Origin: Sutterella megalosphaeroides
Lineage (GTDB): Bacteria; Pseudomonadota; Gammaproteobacteria; Burkholderiales; Burkholderiaceae_F
Length of the DNA: 64,000 nt
Assembly: GCF_003609995.1 (NCBI RefSeq)
Contig: NZ_AP018786.1
Coordinates: forward strand, 186,001 to 250,000
Reading direction: 5' to 3'
In this document: piece by piece, positions 19,290 to 28,357 of the stretch
Layout: each line of letters opens with the position of its first letter
Numbering within the stretch: the stretch's first letter is position 1
Program-made: the position numbers and the translations under genes
The notes under the pieces: model-generated
What the model was told of the DNA's origin: nothing
Database searches by the model: none
The model's input: only the letters and a program-made list of their open reading frames with translations

Positions 19290-20183
19290 ATGATGGAATA
19301 CGGTCCCCCTCCTCTCTTTCGTCAGGGCGTACCCGCCCGGGTCCGATTCATCCTTTTTGTTCTCGCCGCTCTCGTCATGATCCTCGTCGACGGTCGGCTT
19401 CGGGCGCTCGACAGCTTCCGGAGCACCGTCGTGAGCTTCACCGCTCCGCTCACCGAGCTGATCGCCCTGCCCGGGCAGATGCTCGGTCAGGGAGCGGGCT
19501 ACTTCGTCAGCAAAAAGACCCTGAAGGCGGAAAACGACCGACTCTCCGAAGAGAATCAGCTCCTGCAGCTCAAGGCCGCCCGTTACGAGGAGCTTGAGCT
19601 CGAAAACACGCGCCTGCGCGCCCTCGTCGAGGCCGTTCCCCGCTCCGGGAGCCGCGTCGTCACGGGCGAGGTGCTCGGTCGCGTCGCCGACAGCTTCACG
19701 CGCCGCATCCAGATCAATCTCGGCGAGAGCGCCGGGATTCAGGTCGGCATGCCCGTCATCGGCGCCATGGGGGCGCTCGGCCAGGTCTCCCGCGTCGTCG
19801 CGCATCTCTCCGAAATCACGCTCGTCACGGACCACAATCAGCAGATTTCCGTCATGAACGAACGCACCGGCGAGCGCTACATCGCTTCCGGCACGGGCGA
19901 GGAGCTTCTCGACGTGCTCTTCGTCGCTCCGGGCGCCGACGTCAAGTCCGGCGACCGACTCGTCACGACCGGGCTCGACCGGCTCTTCCCGCCCAACATC
20001 ACGGTCGGGACCGTACGCGACACCGCCTATCAGCCCGGTGAAACCTACAAGCGCGTGAGCGCCACTCCGTCGGTGGATCTCTCGGATCTGCGCTTCGCGA
20101 CCGTCATCCTCGTCGACCCGAATCCGACGGCCGCCCTCGAGAAACCCGAAGAAACCACCATTCGCCGCAGAGCTCCCCGATGA
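19290..20183 (+). CDS. mreC: Rod-shape-determining protein MreC
   Basis: 297 aa. One transmembrane segment (about residues 18-36) is followed by a coiled coil rich in Lys, Glu and Leu (about 70-110) and the periplasmic beta-rich MreC domain (GEVLGRVADSFTRRI, near 128, through IPV-type GDRLVTTGLDRLFP, near 225). MreC bridges cytoplasmic MreB to PBP2 and RodA in the periplasm. Two adjacent ATGs (19290, 19293) are possible starts. It overlaps mreD by ATGA. Confidence 0.94.
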   Translation: MMEYGPPPLFRQGVPARVRFILFVLAALVMILVDGRLRALDSFRSTVVSFTAPLTELIALPGQMLGQGAGYFVSKKTLKAENDRLSEENQLLQLKAARYEELELENTRLRALVEAVPRSGSRVVTGEVLGRVADSFTRRIQINLGESAGIQVGMPVIGAMGALGQVSRVVAHLSEITLVTDHNQQISVMNERTGERYIASGTGEELLDVLFVAPGADVKSGDRLVTTGLDRLFPPNITVGTVRDTAYQPGETYKRVSATPSVDLSDLRFATVILVDPNPTAALEKPEETTIRRRAPR

Positions 20184-20707
20184 CGCCGTTCACTCCCCTG
20201 CCGCCGAACGAACACGGCCACATCGCCCGACCGGCGTCGCCCTTCTGGATTTTCGGAACGTTCCTTTTCTCATACGTTCTCAACATCCTCGGCACGACCG
20301 CGCAGTGGTTCTGGCTGCCCGACTTCTTTGCGATCACCCTAGTTTACTGGACGGTGCATCAGCCCCGCAGCGTCGGCATGACGGTGGCGTTCGTGTGCGG
20401 CATTCTCATGGACGTGCACAACGGGAGCGTGCTCGGTCAGCAGCCGCTCGCCTACGTGACGCTCGCCTTCATCGCGTACTCGCTCCATCGCCGTCTCCCG
20501 TGGTTCGGGCTTTTCGGGCAGGCGCTGCACGTGCTGCCGATTCTGCTCGTCGCGCAGGTGCTCGTCATGCTCGTTCGTCTGTGGTTCGACGGACTCTGGC
20601 CGGGCTTCTCGTGGTTCCTTCAGAGCTTCACGGGGGCGCTCCTCTGGCCCCTCTGGTCGTGGCTGATGTCGACGCCGCAACGTCGCAGCGCCGCGGACGA
20701 CCTCTGA
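20180..20707 (+). CDS. mreD: Rod-shape-determining protein MreD
   Basis: 175 aa integral membrane protein with about five hydrophobic segments. The family motif GILMDVHNGSVLGQQPLAYVTLAFIAY spans about residues 74-98. It acts with MreC and RodA in the elongasome. The start overlaps the mreC stop (ATGA), and mrdA follows 10 nt after the stop. Confidence 0.92.
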   Translation: MTPFTPLPPNEHGHIARPASPFWIFGTFLFSYVLNILGTTAQWFWLPDFFAITLVYWTVHQPRSVGMTVAFVCGILMDVHNGSVLGQQPLAYVTLAFIAYSLHRRLPWFGLFGQALHVLPILLVAQVLVMLVRLWFDGLWPGFSWFLQSFTGALLWPLWSWLMSTPQRRSAADDL

Positions 20708-20717
20708 GGGTTCGACC

Positions 20718-22628
20718 ATGAGCCTCGACTTCAAACCCGAAGAGAAGGACGTCAAGCCCTTTCGTCGTCGCCTGCTCGTCGCCTTCGGTCTCATCCTGAC
20801 GGCCTTCTCGGTGCTCGTCGCGCGCTTTGCCTGGTTGCAGATCATCAATCAGAGCGCGTACGTGGAGCGCGCCGAGCGCAACCGCACCGTTTCCATTACG
20901 ACGCAGGGCTCCCGCGGCCTCATTTTCGACCGCAACCGAACGCTCGTCGCCGGGAACGTGCTCGCCTATTCGCTCGAAATCACGCCCGACAAGGTCAAAA
21001 ACGTCAACGCCACGATCGACGAACTCGCGAAAGTGATTTCGATCACGCCCGCGGACCGTCGGCGTTTCCGTCGACTGCGCGAAGACCTCAACCGCTACGA
21101 TTCGATTCCGATTCGCGCCGAACTTACCGACGAAGAGGTGGCGACCTTCATCGGTCAGCGTTGGCGCTTCCCCGGCGTCGAAATCAATCAGCGCGAGTAC
21201 CGCGTCTATCCGAACGGCGCCACCGGGAGCCACTTCATCGGCTACATCGGCTCGATTTCGGCCTCGGACCAGAAGCGTCTCGACTCGGAAGGGTCGCTCC
21301 CCCTCTACGAAGGCGCGCGCAACATCGGCAAGGTCGGCCTCGAGCGCAGCTACGAGGCGCTCCTGCACGGTCGTCCGGGTCACGAAAGCCTGGAAATCAC
21401 GGCGGGCGGCCACGCGGTGCGCACGCTCGACCTGGAGGCGGCTCTCCCCGGTCACAACCTCGAACTCACCGTCGACCTGAACCTTCAGCGCGTCACCGAA
21501 GCGGCCATGAAGGGTAAGACGGGGGCCGTCATCGCCATCGAACCGAAGACGGGCGCCATTCTCGCTTTCGCGTCGCTGCCGACCTACGACCCGAACCTCT
21601 TCCCGGGCGGGATCGACCCCGACTCCTGGTCGGAACTCACGCAGTCGGAAGAAAAGCCCCTCCTGAACCGCGCCATGCGCGGGATTTACCCGATCGGCTC
21701 CACGTACAAGCCCTTCATGGCGCTCGCCGGTCTCGAGTCGGGCGCCACGACGATCGACTACGTTCTCAACGACACAGGCGTCTTCTCGATCGGCAAGCAC
21801 CGCTTCCGCGACATGACGGGCGCGCCCAAGGGGCCGCTCTCCATCCGCAAGTCGATTGCGGTTTCGTCCGACGTCTACTACTACTGGCTCGCCACGCAGC
21901 TCGGCGTCGACCGCATTTACGAATTCATGAAGCCCTGGGGGTTCGGTCAGAAAACCGGCATCGACCTGGTGGGCGAACAGACGGGCATTCTGCCGAGCCG
22001 TCAGTGGAAGGAACAGCGCTTCAAGGAACCCTGGTACGTGGGCGACACGCCCTCGATCGGGGTCGGTCAGGGGTACAACGCCTTCACGCTCCTGCAGCTC
22101 GCGCACGCCACGGCGACGCTCGCCAACGGCGGCGTCGTCATGCGCCCGCATCTCGTGAACGCCACGATCGACCCGATGACGGGCGAGAAAACCTACGTCG
22201 CCCGCGAGCCCGTGGAAACCATCCCGCTCAAGCGCGCCAATCTCGACGTGGTCGTCGCCGGCATGACCGACGTGACGAAAACGGGGACGGCCCGCTCCGT
22301 GTTCCAGGGTGCGCCCTACAGCGTGGCGGGCAAAACCGGCACCGCCCAGGTGGTGACGATCGCCCAGGAAGACAAGTACGACGAAAAGAAGCTCGCGCGG
22401 CGCCACCACGACCACGCGCTCTTCATCGCGTTCGCGCCCGCGAAGAACCCCAAAATCGCACTGGCGGTGCTGGTCGAAAACGGCGGCTTCGGTGCGAAGG
22501 CGGCGGCTCCCGTCGCCCGCGAGGTGATCGACTACTGGCTGACGGGGAAAAATTCCCTCGGACTTCCGCCGCCTTCGGGCCACGCCCTGATCGCCGAGAC
22601 CAAGAAGCCCTCCGACCGACGCCGATGA
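20718..22628 (+). CDS. mrdA: Penicillin-binding protein 2 (elongasome transpeptidase)
   Basis: 636 aa. An N-terminal membrane anchor (about residues 17-38) leads into the dimerisation/pedestal domain containing SRGLIFDRN and a GYIGSIS stretch. The transpeptidase domain carries the active-site serine in GSTYKPF (SxxK, near 330), SSD in VSSDVYYYW as the SxN-equivalent (near 384) and KTG in AGKTGTAQV (near 538). It crosslinks peptidoglycan during lateral elongation with RodA, encoded 12 nt downstream. Confidence 0.95.
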   Translation: MSLDFKPEEKDVKPFRRRLLVAFGLILTAFSVLVARFAWLQIINQSAYVERAERNRTVSITTQGSRGLIFDRNRTLVAGNVLAYSLEITPDKVKNVNATIDELAKVISITPADRRRFRRLREDLNRYDSIPIRAELTDEEVATFIGQRWRFPGVEINQREYRVYPNGATGSHFIGYIGSISASDQKRLDSEGSLPLYEGARNIGKVGLERSYEALLHGRPGHESLEITAGGHAVRTLDLEAALPGHNLELTVDLNLQRVTEAAMKGKTGAVIAIEPKTGAILAFASLPTYDPNLFPGGIDPDSWSELTQSEEKPLLNRAMRGIYPIGSTYKPFMALAGLESGATTIDYVLNDTGVFSIGKHRFRDMTGAPKGPLSIRKSIAVSSDVYYYWLATQLGVDRIYEFMKPWGFGQKTGIDLVGEQTGILPSRQWKEQRFKEPWYVGDTPSIGVGQGYNAFTLLQLAHATATLANGGVVMRPHLVNATIDPMTGEKTYVAREPVETIPLKRANLDVVVAGMTDVTKTGTARSVFQGAPYSVAGKTGTAQVVTIAQEDKYDEKKLARRHHDHALFIAFAPAKNPKIALAVLVENGGFGAKAAAPVAREVIDYWLTGKNSLGLPPPSGHALIAETKKPSDRRR

Positions 22629-22640
22629 CGGAGACCCGAC

Positions 22641-23753
22641 ATGTTTGACGTTCTCTCACACCGAAGTGCTCTCTGCGGCCGTTGGCTTCTGTCGCGCTTT
22701 CTGCGCGTCGACCTGATGCTTCTCGCCATCGTGGTCACGATCACCACGGTGGGCTTCATCGCGCTCTTTTCTGCGGGCTACAGCTTCCCGTGGCGTATCG
22801 AAGACCAGGTCCGCAACATCGTCGTGGCGGGCGTCATGATGTTCGTCGTGGCGAGCATTCCCGAGAAGTGGTTCCAAAAAGCGGCTCTGCCGCTTTTCGT
22901 GCTCGGCGTCGTACTGCTCGCGCTCACGCACGTCGCGGGCATCACCGTCAAAGGGGCCACCCGCTGGCTCAACGTCGGCGTGCGCATTCAACCCTCCGAG
23001 ATCATGAAGCTCGCGCTTCCGATGATGCTCGCCTGGTACTACTACCGCCGCGGCGAATCCGTCGCCTGGTGGGACCACCTCGTCGCCGCGGCCATCGCGG
23101 TCGTGCCGATCGCGTTCATTTTGAAGCAGCCCGATCTCGGCACCTCGATCCTCGTCGCGATCGCGGGCTTTGCGGTGATTTTCTTCGCGGGCCTCAACTA
23201 CAAGATCATTCTCGCGGGCCTCATTGCGCTCCTCGGGTCGCTTCCCGTCATCTGGACCCTGCTGCACGACTATCAGCGCGAGCGCATTCTCACCCTCATC
23301 GACCCGACGACCGACCCGCTCGGGAAGGGCTTTCACACGCTGCAGGCGCTGATTGCCATCGGTTCGGGGGGCTTTTCGGGGAAGGGCTGGATGCAGGGCA
23401 CGCAGGCCCACCTCGACTTCATTCCGGAGCGAACGAGCGACTTTCTCTTCGCCGTGTACGGCGAGGAGTTCGGGTTCGTGGGCAACGTGCTTCTTCTCGG
23501 GCTCTACACGATCCTCATCGGCCGGAGTTTCTACATCGCCGCCAACGCCCCGACGCGTTTCTCGCGCCTCCTCGCGGGCGCCATCGGTACGATGTTCTTT
23601 ACGTACACCTTCGTCAACATGGGTATGGTGAGCGGCATTCTCCCCGTCGTGGGCGTTCCGCTGCCCTTCATGAGTTACGGGGGGACGGCGCTTTTGATTT
23701 TGGGAATGTCTTCGGGCATTCTGCTTTCGATTTCCGCGGAATCCCGCGATTGA
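22641..23753 (+). CDS. rodA: Peptidoglycan glycosyltransferase RodA (SEDS family)
   Basis: 370 aa with about ten hydrophobic segments. SEDS signatures include GATRWLNVGVRIQPSE (near 112), KQPDLGTS (near 165), GKGWMQGTQAHLDFIPERTSDFLFAV (near 250-272) and GVPLPFMSYGGT (near 344). The conserved Asp in the HLDFIPE/TSDF loop is the catalytic region in SEDS polymerases. It works with PBP2 (mrdA) to make lateral wall glycan. Confidence 0.95.
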   Translation: MFDVLSHRSALCGRWLLSRFLRVDLMLLAIVVTITTVGFIALFSAGYSFPWRIEDQVRNIVVAGVMMFVVASIPEKWFQKAALPLFVLGVVLLALTHVAGITVKGATRWLNVGVRIQPSEIMKLALPMMLAWYYYRRGESVAWWDHLVAAAIAVVPIAFILKQPDLGTSILVAIAGFAVIFFAGLNYKIILAGLIALLGSLPVIWTLLHDYQRERILTLIDPTTDPLGKGFHTLQALIAIGSGGFSGKGWMQGTQAHLDFIPERTSDFLFAVYGEEFGFVGNVLLLGLYTILIGRSFYIAANAPTRFSRLLAGAIGTMFFTYTFVNMGMVSGILPVVGVPLPFMSYGGTALLILGMSSGILLSISAESRD

Positions 23754-23779
23754 CACCTTACCTTCCTGGGAAAGGCACC

Positions 23780-24649
23780 ATGCATTTTCTGACTCAATTC
23801 GCGGCGATCGCCGCCGCTCTCATGCTCGCGGGTTGCGGGTCCGTGGACAATTCCGGCAAGTACTACCAGAACGACGGTCCTCCGACGATTGCCGTGTCGA
23901 CCTCGAGCGCGGGCGCCACGCCGAAGGTCGAGTCCTTCTACAAAGCGTCGCTGCGTCCCTACACCGTCATGGGCAAGCGCTACACGCCCGTGACGAGCGA
24001 CGTCTCCATGAAGCAGACGGGGATCGGCTCCTGGTACGGGAAGCAATTCCACGGGAACAAAACGTCGATCGGCGAAACGTACGACATGTACGCCATGACG
24101 GCCGCCCACACGACGATGCCGCTTCCCTCCTACGCGCGCGTCACCAATCTCGACAACGGCAAATCCGTGATCGTTCGCGTCAACGACCGCGGGCCCTTCC
24201 TGCACAACCGCATCATCGACCTCTCGTACGCCGCGGCCAACGAGCTCGGCTACGTCAACAAGGGGACGGCCCGCGTGGAAGTGGTGCGTCTCACGAACGC
24301 CGAAATCGCTTCGGGCGCCTGGCGCTCCTACACGCAGACCTCGTCGGCGGGCGCCTCGACCCCGACGACGCCCGACACGGGCTCGAGCGCCTATCCCGTG
24401 ACCGCCCCCGCTTCGGGCTGGGGCGTTCAGGTCGGCTCCTTTGCGGCGCTCGACAACGCGGAAAAATTCGGCGCCCACACCGAAGCCGTTCTCTCCTCCC
24501 GGGGCTACAGTACCGTGGTGCGCATCGTGCGCGACGGCAGCCTCTACCGCGTGATCGTCGGCCGGAACTTCTCGCACGAACGTGCGAGCCGCGAAGCGCA
24601 AACCGTGAAAAGCATGCTCGGCGTCGGTGCTTTCGCCATTCAACACTGA
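23780..24649 (+). CDS. rlpA: RlpA septal-ring lytic transglycosylase lipoprotein
   Basis: 289 aa from the ATG at 23780 (GGAAAGG upstream). Lipoprotein signal with lipobox LAGC and lipidated Cys19. The double-psi beta-barrel domain (about 80-170) has GSWYGKQFHGNKTSIGE, with the catalytic-type Glu, and VRVNDRGPF, with the catalytic Asp. A Ser/Thr/Pro linker leads to a C-terminal SPOR domain (about 212-289, GVQVGSFAALDNAEKF) that binds denuded glycan at the septum. It likely cleaves stem-peptide-free glycan strands. Encoded directly after rodA. A much longer overlapping frame starting in rodA is read-through. Confidence 0.93.
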   Translation: MHFLTQFAAIAAALMLAGCGSVDNSGKYYQNDGPPTIAVSTSSAGATPKVESFYKASLRPYTVMGKRYTPVTSDVSMKQTGIGSWYGKQFHGNKTSIGETYDMYAMTAAHTTMPLPSYARVTNLDNGKSVIVRVNDRGPFLHNRIIDLSYAAANELGYVNKGTARVEVVRLTNAEIASGAWRSYTQTSSAGASTPTTPDTGSSAYPVTAPASGWGVQVGSFAALDNAEKFGAHTEAVLSSRGYSTVVRIVRDGSLYRVIVGRNFSHERASREAQTVKSMLGVGAFAIQH

Positions 24650-24667
24650 GTCCGAGGAATCTGTCAT

Positions 24668-26080
24668 ATGGATCGAATTTCCGAGATCATCGAAGCCTCC
24701 TGGCAAGGCGAAACGCTCGAAGCGCTGAAGGCCTTCGTGCGCCTTCCGGCCAAAAACCGCGTCTTCGACCCCGATTGGGAAAAGAACGGCTGGCTCGTCC
24801 TAGCCGTCGAAGACGCCGCCCGCTGGGGGCGACAGCGCTTCCCGAAGGGGCGTTTCGAAATCCTCTACCGTCCGGGCCTCACCCCGGTGCTCGTTTTCGA
24901 CCTGCCCGCGGAGGGCGGCCATACGGGGCGCCCCGCGTTCTTTTACGGGCACTTCGACAAGCAGCCCGAAACCGAAGGCTGGGCGGAGGGGCTCGGCCCC
25001 TGGGAGCCCGTGGTTCGCAACGGGCGCCTCTACGGGCGCGGCACCTCGGACGACGGCTACAGCTACTACGCGGCCCTGACGGCCGTCGCGGCGCTCGATC
25101 GGGCGGGCATCGCCCGTCCCCGCGTGGTCGGTCTCTACGAAACCAACGAAGAAAGCGGCTCGGCGGGCCTTGCCGAATACCTGCAGGACGCGGCGCCCGC
25201 GATGGGCGAACCCGCGTTCCTCGGCATTCTCGACCTCGGCGTTCGGGACTACGAACGCGTCTGGCTCACGCAGTCGCTGCGCGGGGTGGTGAGCTTCGAA
25301 TTGAAGGTGGACGTCCTCGACACGCCCGTGCATTCGGGCGTTGCGGGCGGGCTCGTGCCGAGCTCCTTCGACGTGATGCGCCAACTGCTCGACCGCCTCT
25401 CGGACCCCGCCACGGGGCGCGTGCTCGTGCCCGAATGCTGGCCCGAATATCCGAAAGACCACGAAGCAGCCGTCGAACGGCTCGCCGAGCTCCTCGGCGA
25501 CTCCGTTCTCGGCGAATACGACTATGCGGGCGGGACGCAACCGCGCGCGACGGATCCGAAGGAAGCGATTCTGCGCACGTCCTGGGAGCCGAACCTCAGC
25601 TTCCTCGCCGCCTCGGGCCTTCCGAAGCCCGAAGAGGCGAGCGCCCTCATTCGTCCTTCGACCGCGCTCGTACTCTCCTTCCGCATTCCCCCGCGCGTCG
25701 ACACGGCGCGCGCCTTCGAAGCGATCCGCCGCACGCTCACGACCGACGTTCCCTCGGGAGCCCGCGTCACGATTTCGGACGTGCGCTACGAGGACGGGTT
25801 CGACGCGCCGAAGCTCGACCCGTGGCTTCGCAAGAGCCTCAACGAAGCGAGCCGCATCGTCTTCGGCCGCGAAACGATGACGCTTTTCGAGGGCGCCTCG
25901 ATCGGCACGCTCAAGGACTTTGCGGAAACCTTCCCGACCTCACCCTTCCTCAATACGGGGGTGCTCGGCGCTCGGGAAAACGCCCACGCGCCGAACGAAT
26001 CCCTGTCGCTCGACTACGTCACCAAGCTGACCGAGGTCATCGCCCGCGTCGTCGCGTCGATTCCTCAAGGAGGCCGATAA
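24668..26080 (+). CDS. M20/M25/M40 family metallopeptidase
   Basis: 470 aa. Di-zinc ligands of the M20 family are all visible: His95 and Asp97 in FYGHFDKQP, the bridging Asp near 128 in GTSDDGY, the catalytic Glu161/Glu162 in ETNEESGS, Asp189 in ILDLG, and a C-terminal His in ENAHAPNES (near 438). An insertion domain lies between about 200 and 380. It resembles the CNDP-type cytosolic dipeptidase branch. No signal peptide, so it is a cytoplasmic peptidase or amidohydrolase. It follows rlpA by 18 nt and could act on peptides from wall recycling, but the substrate is not predictable here. Confidence 0.85.
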   Translation: MDRISEIIEASWQGETLEALKAFVRLPAKNRVFDPDWEKNGWLVLAVEDAARWGRQRFPKGRFEILYRPGLTPVLVFDLPAEGGHTGRPAFFYGHFDKQPETEGWAEGLGPWEPVVRNGRLYGRGTSDDGYSYYAALTAVAALDRAGIARPRVVGLYETNEESGSAGLAEYLQDAAPAMGEPAFLGILDLGVRDYERVWLTQSLRGVVSFELKVDVLDTPVHSGVAGGLVPSSFDVMRQLLDRLSDPATGRVLVPECWPEYPKDHEAAVERLAELLGDSVLGEYDYAGGTQPRATDPKEAILRTSWEPNLSFLAASGLPKPEEASALIRPSTALVLSFRIPPRVDTARAFEAIRRTLTTDVPSGARVTISDVRYEDGFDAPKLDPWLRKSLNEASRIVFGRETMTLFEGASIGTLKDFAETFPTSPFLNTGVLGARENAHAPNESLSLDYVTKLTEVIARVVASIPQGGR

Positions 26081-26081
26081 C

Positions 26082-26297
26082 ATGCGTCGCGACTGCGTCA
26101 CCCAGGTCATCGTGCAATGGGCGGACGGCGAAATCGACAATTTCGCCACGCCCTTCGAAGCCGAACGCTACATCAACGCCATGCTCGAAGAGCTCGATCT
26201 GCCCGTCGCCGCCTGGCTTGAAGACATGAAAGGCAACAAGAAGTGGGACTACGACATCATCGAGGGCGACGACGGCGTCGTGCACCTCGTCGACTGA
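26082..26297 (+). CDS. Small acidic hypothetical protein
   Basis: 71 aa, unrecognised. A strong AAGGAGG lies about 8 nt upstream of the ATG, and the gene sits 1 nt after the M20 stop and 16 nt before a HIT-family gene, so it is very probably real and cotranscribed. Acidic overall, with three Trp, no Cys-based motif beyond Cys5 and no membrane segment. Predicted as strands flanking a helix (QVIVQWADGEIDNF, then FEAERYINAMLEELDLP, then a WDYDII strand). A small partner of the adjacent enzymes is conceivable but unproven. Confidence 0.75.
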   Translation: MRRDCVTQVIVQWADGEIDNFATPFEAERYINAMLEELDLPVAAWLEDMKGNKKWDYDIIEGDDGVVHLVD

Positions 26298-26313
26298 GCC
26301 CGAAGGAGACTGT

Positions 26314-26751
26314 ATGAGCTGCTGCGAACTGTGCGCGAATCCCCATCCGAACGAAATCTGGCGCGGGGGCGGTTTTTACGTGATCGACGCGTCGTCGGAA
26401 AGCTTTCCGGCGTACCTGCGCGTCGTGAGCGAACGGCACGTCGCCGACATGTCGGACCTCACCGAGGATGAACGTCGCGTTCTGTGGGCGCTTCTGATGT
26501 GCCTCGAGCGCGCGATGAAGGAAACCCTGCGGGCCGACAAGCTCAACTGGGCGCAGTTCGGCAACATGGTGCCGCACCTGCACTGGCACCTGACGGCCCG
26601 CTGGCGCGACGACGCGTACTATCCAGACTCGCCCTGGGGGAGCCCGAAACGCGCCGTGCCCGCCGACGTCACCGCCGAGCGGCTCGCCCGCAAGGAGCGG
26701 CTCGTCGCCGTTTTGCCCGCGCTTTTGGACGCCGCTCTGAAGCAGGCTTGA
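26314..26751 (+). CDS. HIT family hydrolase
   Basis: 145 aa. The histidine triad is in NMVPHLHWHLTARW (His88, His90, His92), characteristic of nucleotide hydrolases and transferases acting on phosphoramidate or dinucleotide substrates. The N-terminal CCELC may form a metal or structural site. Length and the PHLHWHLTARWRDDAYYP sequence match the short HIT proteins common in betaproteobacteria. Last gene of the rightward mre-rlp-M20 group, converging on the SPOR gene. Confidence 0.9.
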   Translation: MSCCELCANPHPNEIWRGGGFYVIDASSESFPAYLRVVSERHVADMSDLTEDERRVLWALLMCLERAMKETLRADKLNWAQFGNMVPHLHWHLTARWRDDAYYPDSPWGSPKRAVPADVTAERLARKERLVAVLPALLDAALKQA

Positions 26752-26781
26752 TTCTCAACCGACTCGGGAGCGATTCGGAAT

Positions 26782-26806
26782 CGACTCGGGCCCCGGGCCC
26801 GAGTCG
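26782..26806. repeat. 25-nt near-perfect palindrome between convergent genes
   Basis: CGACTCGGGCCC at 26782-26793 and its exact reverse complement at 26795-26806 flank a single C. A shorter palindrome (CGATTC-G-GAATCG, 26771-26783) adjoins it, and CGACTCGGG also occurs once more around 26759. It probably folds as a strong hairpin ending both convergent transcripts, though no T-run follows. Confidence 0.75.
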
Positions 26807-26825
26807 CCGTGCGTCCGTCAGTCCG

Positions 26826-27581
26826 TCAATCGGGCGTGCAGGCGGTTGCGCCCGCCTTGCCGATCTCGCGCGCGAACCGACGGACCCGTTGATTTTCGTC
26901 CGAAGAGAGATTTCGGAAAGTGAGCCTCAGGCCCGGCGACCGGGCGAGCACCACCCGCTCCACGCGCAGGTTCGAGAGGCGAAGCTTCGTGCCGACCGCT
27001 TTGGCCCAGTCGGCGGCGTAGCGCTCGCCTTCGAAGAGATGAAGTTCGAGGAAGTACCCCTCGGCCCGCTCGGTTCGCGAGGGGTCGATAGCTTCCGTCT
27101 TCAGAAGTTTCGCGACCTTGGCCGCCTGCTTCGCGGTCTTGAAGGGCCCCGCCGCAACGCGGAAACGCTCGTCGTCGCCGATTTCCTCGACCCAGACGCG
27201 GTTAAGCAACCCGGCGCTTTCCAGAGCGCGGCGAACCGCGGGGAGTTCGGCCTGCGGTACCGGCCCGACCGCAAGACACGTCGACTCGTCGACGGGAACC
27301 TCCGGCGCGGCGAAGGCCGGCCGGTCGGGAATGTTCGCCCCGAGTTTGCCCGTCGGCACGTCCGCGGGCTTTTCCGTTTCCGCACTCTCAAGAGGCACCT
27401 CGGCGCGTCGCTCGTGAGCGACCACCACCGGCTGACGGTACGCGAACTGTCCGGCTTCGGCCGAACTCTCCGCGGGCACGGTGCTCGTCACGACGGTTTC
27501 GCCCTGCGCGTAGAGCCAGGCGCACGAAGCGGCGGCGGAGACCGCCAGAAGTCCGATGAAAAGGTTGGTCGATTTGCTCAT
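26826..27581 (-). CDS. SPOR-like domain membrane protein
   Basis: 251 aa from the ATG at 27581. One N-terminal transmembrane segment (about residues 7-24) precedes a Pro/Glu-rich linker and a C-terminal region (about 95-250). That region has the SPOR-like strand-helix pattern AVGPVPQAELPAVRRAL ... FRVAAGPFKTAKQAAKVA. The coaX stop overlaps the start (ATGA), matching the betaproteobacterial order birA-coaX-SPOR. It is probably a peptidoglycan-binding envelope protein; the domain is divergent, so the call is by pattern and synteny. Confidence 0.72.
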   Translation of the reverse strand: MSKSTNLFIGLLAVSAAASCAWLYAQGETVVTSTVPAESSAEAGQFAYRQPVVVAHERRAEVPLESAETEKPADVPTGKLGANIPDRPAFAAPEVPVDESTCLAVGPVPQAELPAVRRALESAGLLNRVWVEEIGDDERFRVAAGPFKTAKQAAKVAKLLKTEAIDPSRTERAEGYFLELHLFEGERYAADWAKAVGTKLRLSNLRVERVVLARSPGLRLTFRNLSSDENQRVRRFAREIGKAGATACTPD

Positions 27582-28357
27582 GTCGCAGTTTCGGTCCCGG
27601 ATGCGACGGCACGCGCAGCCAGCCCCTGAAGTACCAGATTGTGATGAACGCGCAGCTCGGGAATCGCTCCCTTGAGGTGCGGCGCGACGAAGCCCGCCGC
27701 ACCGCCCGCAAGGAGCAACAAGGGGTTCGGATCTTTGCGGGCCGCCTCGTCGAGCGCCCGCAACACGAGCCCCACCTGCGCGTCGATGATCCCCGTCGCG
27801 ATCGCATCGCGCGTGGCTGTGGGGAAGGGCTGCCAGACGCCCATTTCGTTCGAAAGCGTCGGGATCCCGTCCGTGAGGCCCTTGAGCATCAGCGTCGGTC
27901 CGGGCGCGATGCGCCCGCCCTCGAACCGGTAGCTCCCTTCGGACTCGCGCACGATGGTGTCGACCGTCGTGGCCGTTCCCATGTGAACGACGAGAAGCGT
28001 GCGACCCGGAGAGGCGCTCACCGCCCCGATCGCCGCATTCCAGCGATCGGCGCCGAGTCGCATCGGGTTGTCGTAGCAGTTGACGAGCGTGAGCGTTTCG
28101 TTGCGAAAAACCGCCTGCGGGCGCAGCCACTCCCAAACCCAACCGTGATCGTTGAAGAATTTGGTCATCGAAAACGCCAAATTCGGAGCGGCCACGGCGG
28201 ATCCGACCACGCGTTCCGGACGCAGGGCGAGCCACTCGGCATAGAGCGCTTCCTTGAAGTCCGTGCGGTCGCGATGCACGACCGTGCGGGGTTGGGGATC
28301 GTCGAGCGTACACCACTTGAGCGCGGTGTTTCCGAGATCAATGAGCAGCGTTGTCAT
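27578..28357 (-). CDS. coaX: Type III pantothenate kinase
   Basis: 259 aa from the ATG at 28357 (MTTLLIDLGNTALKW). ASKHA-fold motifs: phosphate-1 IDLGNTALKW, the conserved LGADRW near residue 102, phosphate-2 VHMGTATTVD near 124 and the adenosine motif LAGGAAG near 216. It phosphorylates pantothenate, the first step to CoA. The start lies within the end of birA (20-nt overlap) and the stop overlaps the SPOR gene, so birA-coaX-SPOR is a coupled operon. Confidence 0.93.
   Translation of the reverse strand: MTTLLIDLGNTALKWCTLDDPQPRTVVHRDRTDFKEALYAEWLALRPERVVGSAVAAPNLAFSMTKFFNDHGWVWEWLRPQAVFRNETLTLVNCYDNPMRLGADRWNAAIGAVSASPGRTLLVVHMGTATTVDTIVRESEGSYRFEGGRIAPGPTLMLKGLTDGIPTLSNEMGVWQPFPTATRDAIATGIIDAQVGLVLRALDEAARKDPNPLLLLAGGAAGFVAPHLKGAIPELRVHHNLVLQGLAARAVASGTETAT

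Noticed and set aside
22682-23779. N-terminal extension of RlpA back into rodA
   Set aside because: The extension is an out-of-frame reading of rodA; a lipoprotein signal with its own ribosome site begins at 23780.
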